Source: an uncultured Pelagibacteraceae bacterium
Lineage (GTDB): Bacteria; Pseudomonadota; Alphaproteobacteria; Pelagibacterales; Pelagibacteraceae
Assembly: GCA_902571375.1 (NCBI GenBank)
Contig: CACGBP010000006.1
Location: 1-40,669, forward strand
Direction: 5' to 3'
DNA: 40,669 nucleotides
Of this stretch, positions 26,415 to 34,280 are shown one piece after another. The translations under genes were made by a program, and so were the position numbers. Below the pieces are notes generated by a model, which saw only the letters and a list, made by a program, of their open reading frames with translations, was not told the origin of the DNA and made no database searches. Within the stretch, counting starts at the first letter, position 1. Every line of letters starts with the position of its first letter.

Positions 26415-27071
26415 TTATTGAACTGTTGTATTATTAAAGTGATCGTGTGTATAAGTTGCAAGAATTTCAGCTATTTTAGATTTTCTATTATCTAAATTTT
26501 TAGCTTCTAATAAAATTTGTTTTTCTTCTAAAGTAAAAGGTGAAGCCATAGCTAATGCATTAATAGTTTCGTCTAAACTTTGTTTTTCCAGAGCTTTCCA
26601 ATTAATTATAAACCCTCTTTTTTCAAATAAAGATTTGAGATCTTTAAAAATTAATTCTAAATCAGAAAATTTCAAATCTTTTTTTTTATCTAATAGATCT
26701 TCATGAAAATTTTTAAAATTTATTTCACATTCTCTATATTTTTTATTTGACTCAACTTCTTTCAAAACTTCAAATCTAATAATTCCTTTTAACTCAATTA
26801 AAAATCTTCCATCGTCAGACTCCTGAAAAGTTGTAATTTTTCCCAAGCACCCAATACTATGAAGTTGAGGTATTGCATTATTGAAGTTATCTGTTTTTTT
26901 AGGTTGTATCATACCAATTAATTTATTTGATTTAATACTGTCATTTATCATGTCTATATATCTTGGTTCAAAAATGTTTAAAGGAACAGATGTTTTTGGA
27001 AAAATTATAAAATTGCTTAAAGGAAAAACTGGTATTTTTGTTGGTAAATCTTCTAATTTCATTAGTATCAT
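26415..27071 (-). CDS. LON substrate-binding-domain protein
   Basis: 218 residues. The start IPVFPLSNFIIFPKTSVPLN is the LON N-terminal domain signature, continued by IFEPRYIDMI, IGCLGKITTF and GRFLIELKGIIRFEV. There is no ATPase or protease domain, so it is a stand-alone LON-domain protein, a common alphaproteobacterial type of unknown detailed function. It ends with a helical region. It is divergent from the DUF5672-type gene across 54 bp. Confidence 0.9.
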   Translation of the reverse strand: MILMKLEDLPTKIPVFPLSNFIIFPKTSVPLNIFEPRYIDMINDSIKSNKLIGMIQPKKTDNFNNAIPQLHSIGCLGKITTFQESDDGRFLIELKGIIRFEVLKEVESNKKYRECEINFKNFHEDLLDKKKDLKFSDLELIFKDLKSLFEKRGFIINWKALEKQSLDETINALAMASPFTLEEKQILLEAKNLDNRKSKIAEILATYTHDHFNNTTVQ

Positions 27072-27125
27072 CTTACAAAAAAAAAATATTTAAAACCATA
27101 TATTTTTTAATTAACTTATAGGAAT

Positions 27126-27842
27126 ATGATTGAAATAAATTGTCAAAATTATCTTAATAATTATTTATCCAAGAAAGTTGTCTATCATCATAAAGAAAAT
27201 TGCAAAAATTTAATGTTAATCTTAGATACAAGGTTATCTTTAGCATTAATTTTGGTAATTAAAAATGCGATAGATAAGATGCCAAATTTCAATTTAATGT
27301 TGATTAGCACAAGAGAAACAATAAATTTTATTGAAAATATATTCGGAAAAATTTCATATAAAGTTGAAATTAACAAAAGTAAAATAAATTTGGAGGAATA
27401 TTCTAAAATATTGTTAGATAAAAATATTTGGAAAAAAATTAAAGAGGATAGAGTTTTAATTTTTCAATCAGATACATTAATTTTGAGAAATATCTCAGAT
27501 GATGAATTCCCTAAACTGAGCATGTTGGGACCAGTATGTGTTGATTTTGAAAATGAAAATAAGTTTATGATTAATGGTGGCTTTAGTTTAAGAAATACAA
27601 AATTGATGATGGAATTGTGCACTAATAAAATTATTAATTCATCTGTTGAGGACTTGTTTTATACTGAACAAATAAGAAAACATTATCCTGAGTTAATCCC
27701 CACTATTCAAGAATGTAACAATTTTGCAATTGAGTCAATTGGAAATAAATTAACTGCTAAAGGGATTCATGGTACAGATAAATACTACAGAACTTTCAGT
27801 GGCTATAAAGAAATTTTTGACACTCTCGAATTATCTAGTTAG
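27126..27842 (+). CDS. DUF5672-type protein, probable glycosyltransferase-like
   Basis: 238 residues with no signal peptide or membrane helix. It resembles the DUF5672 group: VLIFQSDTLILR (about 109-120, a DxD-like position), then FMINGGFSLRNTKLMMEL, VEDLFYTEQI and a terminal GIHGTDKYY. The NGG-FSLR plus E-D pattern is shared with nucleotide-sugar transferases, so a role in surface glycan synthesis is reasonable but inferred. An AGGA upstream of the ATG could be a ribosome binding site. The gene precedes tRNA-Gly and two methyltransferases. Confidence 0.65.
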   Translation: MIEINCQNYLNNYLSKKVVYHHKENCKNLMLILDTRLSLALILVIKNAIDKMPNFNLMLISTRETINFIENIFGKISYKVEINKSKINLEEYSKILLDKNIWKKIKEDRVLIFQSDTLILRNISDDEFPKLSMLGPVCVDFENENKFMINGGFSLRNTKLMMELCTNKIINSSVEDLFYTEQIRKHYPELIPTIQECNNFAIESIGNKLTAKGIHGTDKYYRTFSGYKEIFDTLELSS

Positions 27843-27905
27843 GAAATTAAAAGCTTCAATCAATTCTTTAGACTTCATCCTGCATTAAACGATTTTAACT
27901 ATTAC

Positions 27906-27934
27906 TTGCATTTCAAAAACTCACTAATTATAAT
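27906..27934 (+). promoter_or_regulatory. Sigma70-type promoter of tRNA-Gly
   Basis: TTGCAT (27906-27911) and a perfect TATAAT (27929-27934) are separated by exactly 17 bp, with the mature tRNA starting 12 bases after the -10. This is the clearest promoter in the window. It falls in the 103-bp gap after the DUF5672-type gene, in which I see no other feature. Confidence 0.75.
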
Positions 27935-27945
27935 GTTTATTAAAT

Positions 27946-28020
27946 GCGGGCATAGCTCAGTGGTAGAGCGTCTCGTTGCCAACGAGAAGGTCGAGGGTTC
28001 GACCCCCTTTGCCCGCTCCA
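27946..28020 (+). tRNA. tRNA-Gly (anticodon GCC)
   Basis: A full cloverleaf of 75 nt: acceptor GCGGGCA pairing with TGCCCGC, D-arm GCTC...GAGC, anticodon stem TCTCG/CGAGA with loop TTGCCAA (anticodon GCC at 27978-27980), and T-arm GAGGG/CCCTT with loop TTCGACC. The discriminator is T and the CCA tail is encoded. It reads GGC and GGT codons. An FkbM methyltransferase gene starts 7 bases after it. Confidence 0.98.
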
Positions 28021-28027
28021 TAAACTT

Positions 28028-28939
28028 GTGATTAAATCGAAACTTATAACAAATATTTTTCAACAATTCTTAAAAGATAAAGATATTAGAGATTTTAAAG
28101 ACAGTTTTATCTATTACATTATTTTCAGAACAATAAGAAAACTTTTATCTTACGATTTGATAATACAAATTTATAATTTTAAAGTTTATGGAAGTATAAA
28201 TAAAAATAAAACATCACATTTTTTGCTCAAAAAATGTGAGTTTGGAGATTATCATGAGCTTGATACGATAAAAAAATTTTCAAATATGAATAAATTACTA
28301 TTTATTGATTGTGGATGTAATTATGGATTTTATTCTTTTTATACCGCATCATTAAATAAAAATAATACAATTATTTCTATAGAAGCATCTAAAAATACTT
28401 CAGCTGAATTTATTAAAAATCATAAATTAAATAAATTTCCAAATATAATTTTTTTTAATAAAGCAGTTACAGATATGAATAATAAAAAAATTTCATTTTA
28501 TGAGAGTTTAAATGATTGGGAGAGTTCTCAAACACATAAAGATTTTAATTTTGAAAAAACTACAAAGATTGAGTCTATAAATATAGATACTTTTATAAAA
28601 AAATATGATTTAAAAAAATATAATACAATCATCAAACTAGATATTGAGGGTAATGAAATGTCTGCCATTAAAGGAGGGTTAGAATTTATAAAAGAAGCAT
28701 CACCTTTAATTATTATAGAGTTTTCAAAATTTATATTTAATAAAAAAGAAAACAAAGATTATTTAAAGAACTTTTTAATTACTTTTGATTATTCCATATA
28801 TAATGTTTTTAAAAAAAAAAGAAAATTAGAGGAGGTATTGCAAGATTTAGATGATTTAGGTAAAAGCCATAAAACAATAGGTAATTATTATTTAATAAAA
28901 AACTCTTCGAAAACTTTACAAGATTTTTTATTTAATTAA
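28028..28939 (+). CDS. FkbM-family SAM methyltransferase
   Basis: 303 residues with a GTG start 7 bases after the tRNA. The SAM-binding motif I is LFIDCGCNYGFYSFYTA (about 91-107), the FkbM DxGxNxGxYS pattern, with an acidic strand end at IISIEASK. IKLDIEGNEMSAIKGG (about 203-218) is the second family motif. FkbM enzymes O-methylate sugars or polyketides, so this one may decorate a surface glycan; the substrate is unknown. It reads as one unit with the next methyltransferase after 17 bases. Confidence 0.85.
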   Translation: MIKSKLITNIFQQFLKDKDIRDFKDSFIYYIIFRTIRKLLSYDLIIQIYNFKVYGSINKNKTSHFLLKKCEFGDYHELDTIKKFSNMNKLLFIDCGCNYGFYSFYTASLNKNNTIISIEASKNTSAEFIKNHKLNKFPNIIFFNKAVTDMNNKKISFYESLNDWESSQTHKDFNFEKTTKIESINIDTFIKKYDLKKYNTIIKLDIEGNEMSAIKGGLEFIKEASPLIIIEFSKFIFNKKENKDYLKNFLITFDYSIYNVFKKKRKLEEVLQDLDDLGKSHKTIGNYYLIKNSSKTLQDFLFN

Positions 28940-28956
28940 ATATTAAAAAGAAATTA

Positions 28957-29691
28957 GTGGAAAAAAAAATTAAAAATTCATTTATAAAAAGCAAATATCT
29001 TTCTAATAAACACCTAAATTATTTTGATGTTTATGATGATTTATTTAAGGATTATATTGATAAAGATATAACTTTTGTAGAAGTAGGAGTTCTAAATGGT
29101 GGTTCATTATTTATGTGGAGAGATTATTTTGGCCCTAAAGCAAGAATAATTGGAATTGACCTTAATCCAGCAGCAAAAAAATTTGAAAACGATGGATTTG
29201 AAATTTTTATTGGTGATCAAGAAAAACCAGAATTTTGGAATGATTTTTTTAAACAAGTTGGGATGATTGATATTTTGTTAGATGATGGTGGGCATACAAA
29301 TAATCAGCAAATAATAACTGCACTAAATTCTATAAAAAATATAAAAGATGAAGGTCTTTTAATAATTGAAGATACACACGCAAGTTATATGAAGGAGTTT
29401 GGTAATCCTAGCGATAGCTCTTTTATAAATTTTGCAAAAAAAAATGTTGATTATATTAATTATAGATTCCCAAACATTGGAGAAGTTAAAGAAATTTTTT
29501 ATAGAAATGTTTTTTCAATATTTTTTTATGAGAGTATTGTATGTTATAAGATTAATAGAATGTTTTGTAAAAAAAATATACCGGTCAAAAACCAAGGTGA
29601 AAATTTGAAACATAAAGATTTTAGATACGGTGACCCTGATAAAGAAGATACATTAAATGAATTAAAAAGGGCATTAGAAATTTATGAGTGA
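28957..29691 (+). CDS. Class I SAM methyltransferase (CmcI/macrocin-O-methyltransferase-like)
   Basis: 244 residues with a GTG start. FVEVGVLNGGSLFMWRDYFG (about 40-59) and GIDLNP are SAM-binding motifs; IDILLDDGGHTNNQQ, with its acidic metal-binding DDGGH, and LLIIEDTHASY resemble the sugar O-methyltransferase group that includes CmcI and macrocin methyltransferases. The substrate is probably a sugar or glycan. It lies directly after the FkbM gene and overlaps the carbinolamine dehydratase gene by 8 bp. Confidence 0.8.
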   Translation: MEKKIKNSFIKSKYLSNKHLNYFDVYDDLFKDYIDKDITFVEVGVLNGGSLFMWRDYFGPKARIIGIDLNPAAKKFENDGFEIFIGDQEKPEFWNDFFKQVGMIDILLDDGGHTNNQQIITALNSIKNIKDEGLLIIEDTHASYMKEFGNPSDSSFINFAKKNVDYINYRFPNIGEVKEIFYRNVFSIFFYESIVCYKINRMFCKKNIPVKNQGENLKHKDFRYGDPDKEDTLNELKRALEIYE

Positions 29692-30028
29692 TTTATTAGA
29701 TAAAAAATGTGCTCCATGTGAAGGTGGTGTTACAGCTTTTGATATTTCTGAAATTCACAAATATCAAAAAAAAGTAGATGGATGGGATGTTTCACAAAAT
29801 GAAAAAAATATTTATTTCTTAGAAAAAAAATTTACTTTTAAGAATTTTTTAGAAAGTCAAAAATTTGTAAATGAAGTTGGTAGAATATCTGAAGAAGAGG
29901 GTCATCATCCTGATATTCAATTTGGTTGGGGGTATGCTAAAATCGAAATAACAACACATGCTATTGAAGGATTGTCCGAAAATGATTTTATTTTAGCCGC
30001 TAAAATTGACGAAAAAATCAATGTCTAA
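29684..30028 (+). CDS. phhB: Pterin-4a-carbinolamine dehydratase
   Basis: 114 residues. EEEGHHPDIQFGWGYAKIEI carries the paired His residues of the active site, and TTHAIEGLSENDFILAAKID closes the family domain. The N-terminal CAPCEGG motif is usual in bacterial forms. It dehydrates 4a-hydroxytetrahydrobiopterin, recycling the cofactor of aromatic amino acid hydroxylases; in organisms without phenylalanine hydroxylase its role is unclear. No hydroxylase gene is in the window. It overlaps the preceding methyltransferase by 8 bp and the convergent purH by 11 bp. Confidence 0.93.
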   Translation: MSDLLDKKCAPCEGGVTAFDISEIHKYQKKVDGWDVSQNEKNIYFLEKKFTFKNFLESQKFVNEVGRISEEEGHHPDIQFGWGYAKIEITTHAIEGLSENDFILAAKIDEKINV

Positions 30029-31556
30029 AATGTCTTGTTTTTGAAAAAACTAGAACAGTTTCAGTCGCATTTGCAAATTTGATAATTTCCTTGTCTCTAA
30101 TTGATCCCGATGGCTGGATTACAGCAGATACACCAGATTGAACAAGTTTTTCAATACCATCTACAAAAGGAAAAAAAGCATCTGAGGCTGCAACTATTTT
30201 ATTTTTTATTTTTGAAAATTTATTCATTTTATTTATTGCAATTTCACAGCTATCAAGTCTACTTGGTTGTCCCGACCCAATACCAATAGTTGAATAGTCA
30301 CTAGCCAATACTATTGCATTAGACTTAACATAACGACAAATATTAAAAGCAAATATTAAGTCATTAAATTGAGATTTACTTGGTTTTCTTTTTGAAACAA
30401 TTTTAAAATTATTTTTTGAAAATATTTTGTTATCCTCTGTTTGAATTATCATCGAATTGTTTATTGAATTAAATTTAAGAATTTCTTTTTGTGACAAGTT
30501 AGAAGCATCTATTAATCTTAAATTTTTTTTCAATTTTAAGATTTTCAGTGCCCCATTGTCAAAGCTATTTGCAATTACCACCTCTAGAAAAATTTTATTT
30601 AATTCAACAGCTAAATTTTTTGTAATTTTAAAATTGCATGAAACGATGCCACCAAAAGCACTTATTGGGTCACATGCTAAAGCTGCTTTGTAGCTTTCAA
30701 CATCGTTTTTAAGAGTAGAAACTCCACATGGATTAGCATGTTTTATAATTACTGTACCAGTATTCTTTGGTAGTGACTTAGAAATTATTAAAGCTGAAAA
30801 AATATCATTATAATTATTATAACTTAAAGGTTTTCCATGTATTTGTTTTATATCAAGCTTGGTATTTTTTGAATAAATAGCACTTTTTTGGTGTGGATTT
30901 TCTCCATATCTTAATTGTTCAATTAAATTTCCATAAATCATTTTTTTTTGAGGAAAATGTTGATCTAAACTATCATTAAAATATTCTGAAATTAAAGAAT
31001 CATAATAAGCTGTTTCAGTAAAGGCTAGACTAGACATTTTTTTTCTAAATTCTAAAGAAGTAGAACCTTTATTTTTTTTCAATTGATCTATCAGCTCCGG
31101 GTATTGATTGTTTGATGTTATTACAACAACATCGTTATAATTTTTAGCCGCAGCTCTTACCATTGTTGGACCACCCACATCTATATTTTCAATGATTTTG
31201 TTATGTTTGCTTGTTTGTTTTAAAATCTTTTCAAATGGATAAAAATTTACAATAACTAGATCAATATTTTCAAATTTATTTTTTTTTAAATCATTTAAAT
31301 GTTTTTTATCATTTCTTTTATTAAGAATTCCAGCATAAATTTTTGGATGTAAAGTTTTTACTCTTCCCTCAAGAATTTCATTAGTGCCTGTAAAATTTGA
31401 TACTTCTAAACATTTATAATTAAGTTTTTGTATCTCTTTAAAAGTCCCACCTGAACTAATTATTTTAATATTATTTCTTTTTAAAGTTTGCAGCAGGGGC
31501 TTTAAATTTGATTTATCATAAACAGAAATTAAAGCTGAACGGATTTTTCTATTCAT
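30018..31556 (-). CDS. purH: Bifunctional AICAR transformylase / IMP cyclohydrolase
   Basis: 512 residues, complete. The N-terminal MGS-like cyclohydrolase domain shows ALISVYDKSN, GTFKEIQ and GRVKTLHPKIYAGIL, and the transformylase domain shows LRYGENPHQKSAIY, IIKHANPCGVST and CDPISAFGGIVS. It carries out the last two steps of IMP synthesis; its AICAR substrate is also released by HisF. Its start overlaps the heparinase-like gene by 4 bp (ATGA), so it is downstream in rpe-heparinase-purH. Confidence 0.98.
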   Translation of the reverse strand: MNRKIRSALISVYDKSNLKPLLQTLKRNNIKIISSGGTFKEIQKLNYKCLEVSNFTGTNEILEGRVKTLHPKIYAGILNKRNDKKHLNDLKKNKFENIDLVIVNFYPFEKILKQTSKHNKIIENIDVGGPTMVRAAAKNYNDVVVITSNNQYPELIDQLKKNKGSTSLEFRKKMSSLAFTETAYYDSLISEYFNDSLDQHFPQKKMIYGNLIEQLRYGENPHQKSAIYSKNTKLDIKQIHGKPLSYNNYNDIFSALIISKSLPKNTGTVIIKHANPCGVSTLKNDVESYKAALACDPISAFGGIVSCNFKITKNLAVELNKIFLEVVIANSFDNGALKILKLKKNLRLIDASNLSQKEILKFNSINNSMIIQTEDNKIFSKNNFKIVSKRKPSKSQFNDLIFAFNICRYVKSNAIVLASDYSTIGIGSGQPSRLDSCEIAINKMNKFSKIKNKIVAASDAFFPFVDGIEKLVQSGVSAVIQPSGSIRDKEIIKFANATETVLVFSKTRHFRH

Positions 31557-33163
31557 ATTCTCTCAATCTTCCATTTAATATTTTCAACTTGATTATTTGA
31601 AATACCAGTGACAAATATATTTTGATTTTCTGTATATGAATTTTTATTACCAAAATATAATCCATTATCAATATTAATATGATGATTTTCACAAGTAAAT
31701 TTCCATCCTTGATCCTCTAATTCTATCAAAATTGATTTATTATCTTGTGTTTTCATAAGTTTAACTTGTGGCTCTACATGAAAACGAATATCAAATTTAT
31801 AATTATGATTTGATTTTTTTTTAATTATCTTATCTATTCCAATAAAAATCATTTGTTCAGGATAATATTCAATTTCTCTTTCGTGAATAGAGTTGTATTT
31901 TTTCAAATATCCATCATGAGAAGCATTGATTTTCCAATAATTTTTTTCAAAAACAATATTTTTATTAATTATTTTCAAACCTTTTTTTATTGATAAAGAG
32001 TTATTCATCTTAAAGAATTTAGATGAAGAGTTGTCATCAATAATTAATGTATTGTGTGTAGCTGTTGATTTTGAAAATTCATTAAGTTTTGAATTATTTT
32101 TTTTATAATAACCACAGTTACTGATTAATTTTTTTCCGTTGGTAATAATTTCAAAAGACAGAGCTCCAGCTTGATAGTCTCTAGTATATTTTGAGCTGGG
32201 AGTAGAACCACAATCCATTGCTAAACAAATTTTTTTATTTTTAAGTAAAATATATCCACCGAAATCATGATTTTCATTTTTAAAATTATAACCGAGTCTC
32301 TTTAAATAATTGTCAAAATCAGAATTATTAGAGTTGTTATTTCCGTTGAAAAATAAATCTGATACTGTTTTTTTCCAAATAAATGCATAACTTTGACCTA
32401 GATAATATATGGCTTCTTCAATATGTTCAGGAATAATATTTTGAGATTCTTTAAACCATTCTTTTATAAGAATAAAATATTTTAAGTAAAAGATTAGTTG
32501 TTTTATATTCCTAGATTTTGGGAAACCAGAGTTATCCAAAGTAAATTTAGATATCTTTTTTAGATTATTTAAACCGAAAGATAAGTAATTTTTTTCATTT
32601 TGGTAACTGAGTCCTACCAAAATTATTGCTGCACATCCTATTAATTTATCGTCAATAAATTTAGATCTATTTATTTCATTAATTAAATGATTTGTTTGTT
32701 TTTTTATAATTTTATTAAAATTATCCTTATAATCTTGATTGCTTTCTTCATAGGTAAGATTGTGACAAGACAACCAAGCAATTATTCTTTTTGCTATTAA
32801 ATCAAAATTCCAGCTTTGAAAATTATATTTATAATTATCATTTATCCAATTTGAAATGACTGATTGACAATCTTTTTTTGACGATTTTAAATCTAAGCTA
32901 AAAAACCAATAAAAGCTGTTTAGTTTTTTAAATTCTTTCCAGTTTAATTCATCATTATTCCAAATTTTATCTAAAGAAAAATCATCAATTTTAAATTTTT
33001 TTTTTTGATATTTAATAAGGGATGAAAGTAAATAAGGACTAGGTTTATAAATTAAGTCTTTATCATCAATCTTTGAAATCTTGCTATCATAAACTTTAGA
33101 GTTTAAATAAATTTTTCTTATTTTTTCGTATGTATTAAAAAAAAATTGATTTATATAAATCAT
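31553..33163 (-). CDS. Heparinase II/III-like family protein
   Basis: 536 residues: an alpha-helical toroid-like N-terminal half (WKEFKKLNSFYWFFSLDLKS near 75-95, INRSKFIDDKLIGCAAIILV near 165-185) and a beta-rich C-terminal half. GDYxAGALSFEI-type sequence is present as DYQAGALSFEIITNGKKLI, followed by STATHNTLIID, the heparinase II/III C-terminal motif. I see no signal peptide. Members of this family adjoin purH in many alphaproteobacteria and may act on an envelope polysaccharide, but the substrate is not established. It sits four bases from rpe and overlaps purH by 4 bp. Confidence 0.85.
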   Translation of the reverse strand: MIYINQFFFNTYEKIRKIYLNSKVYDSKISKIDDKDLIYKPSPYLLSSLIKYQKKKFKIDDFSLDKIWNNDELNWKEFKKLNSFYWFFSLDLKSSKKDCQSVISNWINDNYKYNFQSWNFDLIAKRIIAWLSCHNLTYEESNQDYKDNFNKIIKKQTNHLINEINRSKFIDDKLIGCAAIILVGLSYQNEKNYLSFGLNNLKKISKFTLDNSGFPKSRNIKQLIFYLKYFILIKEWFKESQNIIPEHIEEAIYYLGQSYAFIWKKTVSDLFFNGNNNSNNSDFDNYLKRLGYNFKNENHDFGGYILLKNKKICLAMDCGSTPSSKYTRDYQAGALSFEIITNGKKLISNCGYYKKNNSKLNEFSKSTATHNTLIIDDNSSSKFFKMNNSLSIKKGLKIINKNIVFEKNYWKINASHDGYLKKYNSIHEREIEYYPEQMIFIGIDKIIKKKSNHNYKFDIRFHVEPQVKLMKTQDNKSILIELEDQGWKFTCENHHINIDNGLYFGNKNSYTENQNIFVTGISNNQVENIKWKIERI

Positions 33164-33167
33164 GAAA

Positions 33168-33827
33168 TTATTTTAACTTTAATAATTCAATATTTTTTTT
33201 AATATCTCCATTATTACTTTTAAAGATTGTAGTACCAGAAACTAAGATGTTTGCGCCTGCCTCAATTGCTATTTTAGAATTCTCAAAGTTAATTCCTCCA
33301 TCAATTTCAATGTCAAAACTTAAACCTTTTTCTTGTTGAATTTTTTTTAATTCTTTAATTTTGTTTAAAACTTCTGGCATAAATTTTTGACCACCAAAAC
33401 CTGGATTAACACTCATTACAAGAACCAAATCTATTTGTTCTAAGTGATCTAAGATAACTTCAATTTTTGTTTCAGGATTTAATGAAACCCCTACTTTTTT
33501 CTTTAATTCTTTTATTTTTAAAATAGATTCTTTTAAATTATCGGTTGCCTCAGGATGTATTGTAATTATGTCGGCACCTGCATCTGAATAAGCTTCTATA
33601 TATTTATGAACGGGTGAAATCATCAAGTGAACATCAAATAACATCGAGGAATGTTTCTTTAATGCTTTAATAACCGGTGGTCCAATAGTTAGATTTGGCA
33701 CAAAGTGACCATCCATTACATCCACGTGTATCATGTCAGCACCACCTTCTTCTAATCTTTTGATCTCATTACCTAATTGACTAAAATCTGCTGATAAAAT
33801 TGATGGTGATATTTGTATTTTTTTCAT
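33168..33827 (-). CDS. rpe: Ribulose-phosphate 3-epimerase
   Basis: 219 residues. SPSILSADFSQLGNEI, HVDVMDGHFVPNLTIGPPVI (metal His and catalytic Asp), VHLMISP, VLVMSVNPGFGGQKF and EIDGGIN are the complete Rpe set. It interconverts ribulose 5-phosphate and xylulose 5-phosphate. It is the first gene of rpe-heparinase-purH, and the YggT-like gene lies 28 bases upstream on the same strand. Confidence 0.98.
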   Translation of the reverse strand: MKKIQISPSILSADFSQLGNEIKRLEEGGADMIHVDVMDGHFVPNLTIGPPVIKALKKHSSMLFDVHLMISPVHKYIEAYSDAGADIITIHPEATDNLKESILKIKELKKKVGVSLNPETKIEVILDHLEQIDLVLVMSVNPGFGGQKFMPEVLNKIKELKKIQQEKGLSFDIEIDGGINFENSKIAIEAGANILVSGTTIFKSNNGDIKKNIELLKLK

Positions 33828-33855
33828 TGATTACCAGAATTACTAGTATCAATAT

Positions 33856-34212
33856 TTAAAATTTAATTGAATTAAAAAATTGATAAATTTGTCTTGAAAT
33901 TTCACTTTCCAATGGAAAAGATAACATACCCATTACTGAATATCCTAAAATCCATGGCATTAAGTAAAACCTGATCATGAAGAAAAACCAAGCTACATAT
34001 AAAGGCACTATTGGTCCAATAATAAAGGAAGGTGTAATTGGTTTAAATAAAGTAATCAAAGGGTTTGTAAATTTTACAAATACTTTCATAAAAAAGAATT
34101 GAGAGTCCTCTCTTTGAAAGATGTTCATTGCCACCCTTCCAATTAAAGTCCACATAACCACCCCAAGAATATAATCGATTATATAAACTAAAGGATGGAA
34201 ATTAGCTGACAT
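33856..34212 (-). CDS. YggT-like integral membrane protein
   Basis: 118 residues with three likely membrane helices (about 8-28, 64-84 and 84-98). The central FVKFTNPLITLFKPITPSFI followed by PLYVAWFFFMI resembles the YggT repeat, where a membrane helix is followed by xxPxxxxxxxxxP and a second helix. YggT proteins are small membrane proteins with an uncertain role. Only one repeat is seen where many have two. It lies after the terminator of the symporter operon, so it probably has its own promoter or shares transcription with rpe. Confidence 0.65.
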   Translation of the reverse strand: MSANFHPLVYIIDYILGVVMWTLIGRVAMNIFQREDSQFFFMKVFVKFTNPLITLFKPITPSFIIGPIVPLYVAWFFFMIRFYLMPWILGYSVMGMLSFPLESEISRQIYQFFNSIKF

Positions 34213-34245
34213 TTAAAATTTATATTGGATATTTTAAGAAATTAA

Positions 34246-34269
34246 AAGGGGCGAAATTAATCGCCCCTT
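34246..34269 (-). terminator. Intrinsic terminator after the symporter operon
   Basis: Two perfect 9-bp arms, AAGGGGCGA (34246-34254) and TCGCCCCTT (34261-34269), enclose a 6-base AATTAA loop. Read on the minus strand the stem is followed by a T-rich tail (TTAATTTC). It starts 11 bases after the symporter stop codon. The GC-rich stem stands out sharply in this AT-rich DNA and is the only strong intrinsic terminator I found. Confidence 0.85.
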
Positions 34270-34280
34270 AATAAGATTAT

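Noticed and set aside
27946..28020. tRNA-Gly as an attachment site with a duplicated 3' end
   Set aside because: I found no second copy of its 3' segment nearby and no integrase, so no attachment-site pair can be claimed.
33723..33728. CACGTG core as a second parS
   Set aside because: Only the 6-bp core matches; the flanks do not form the GTTTCACGTGAAAC palindrome, and it lies within conserved rpe codons.
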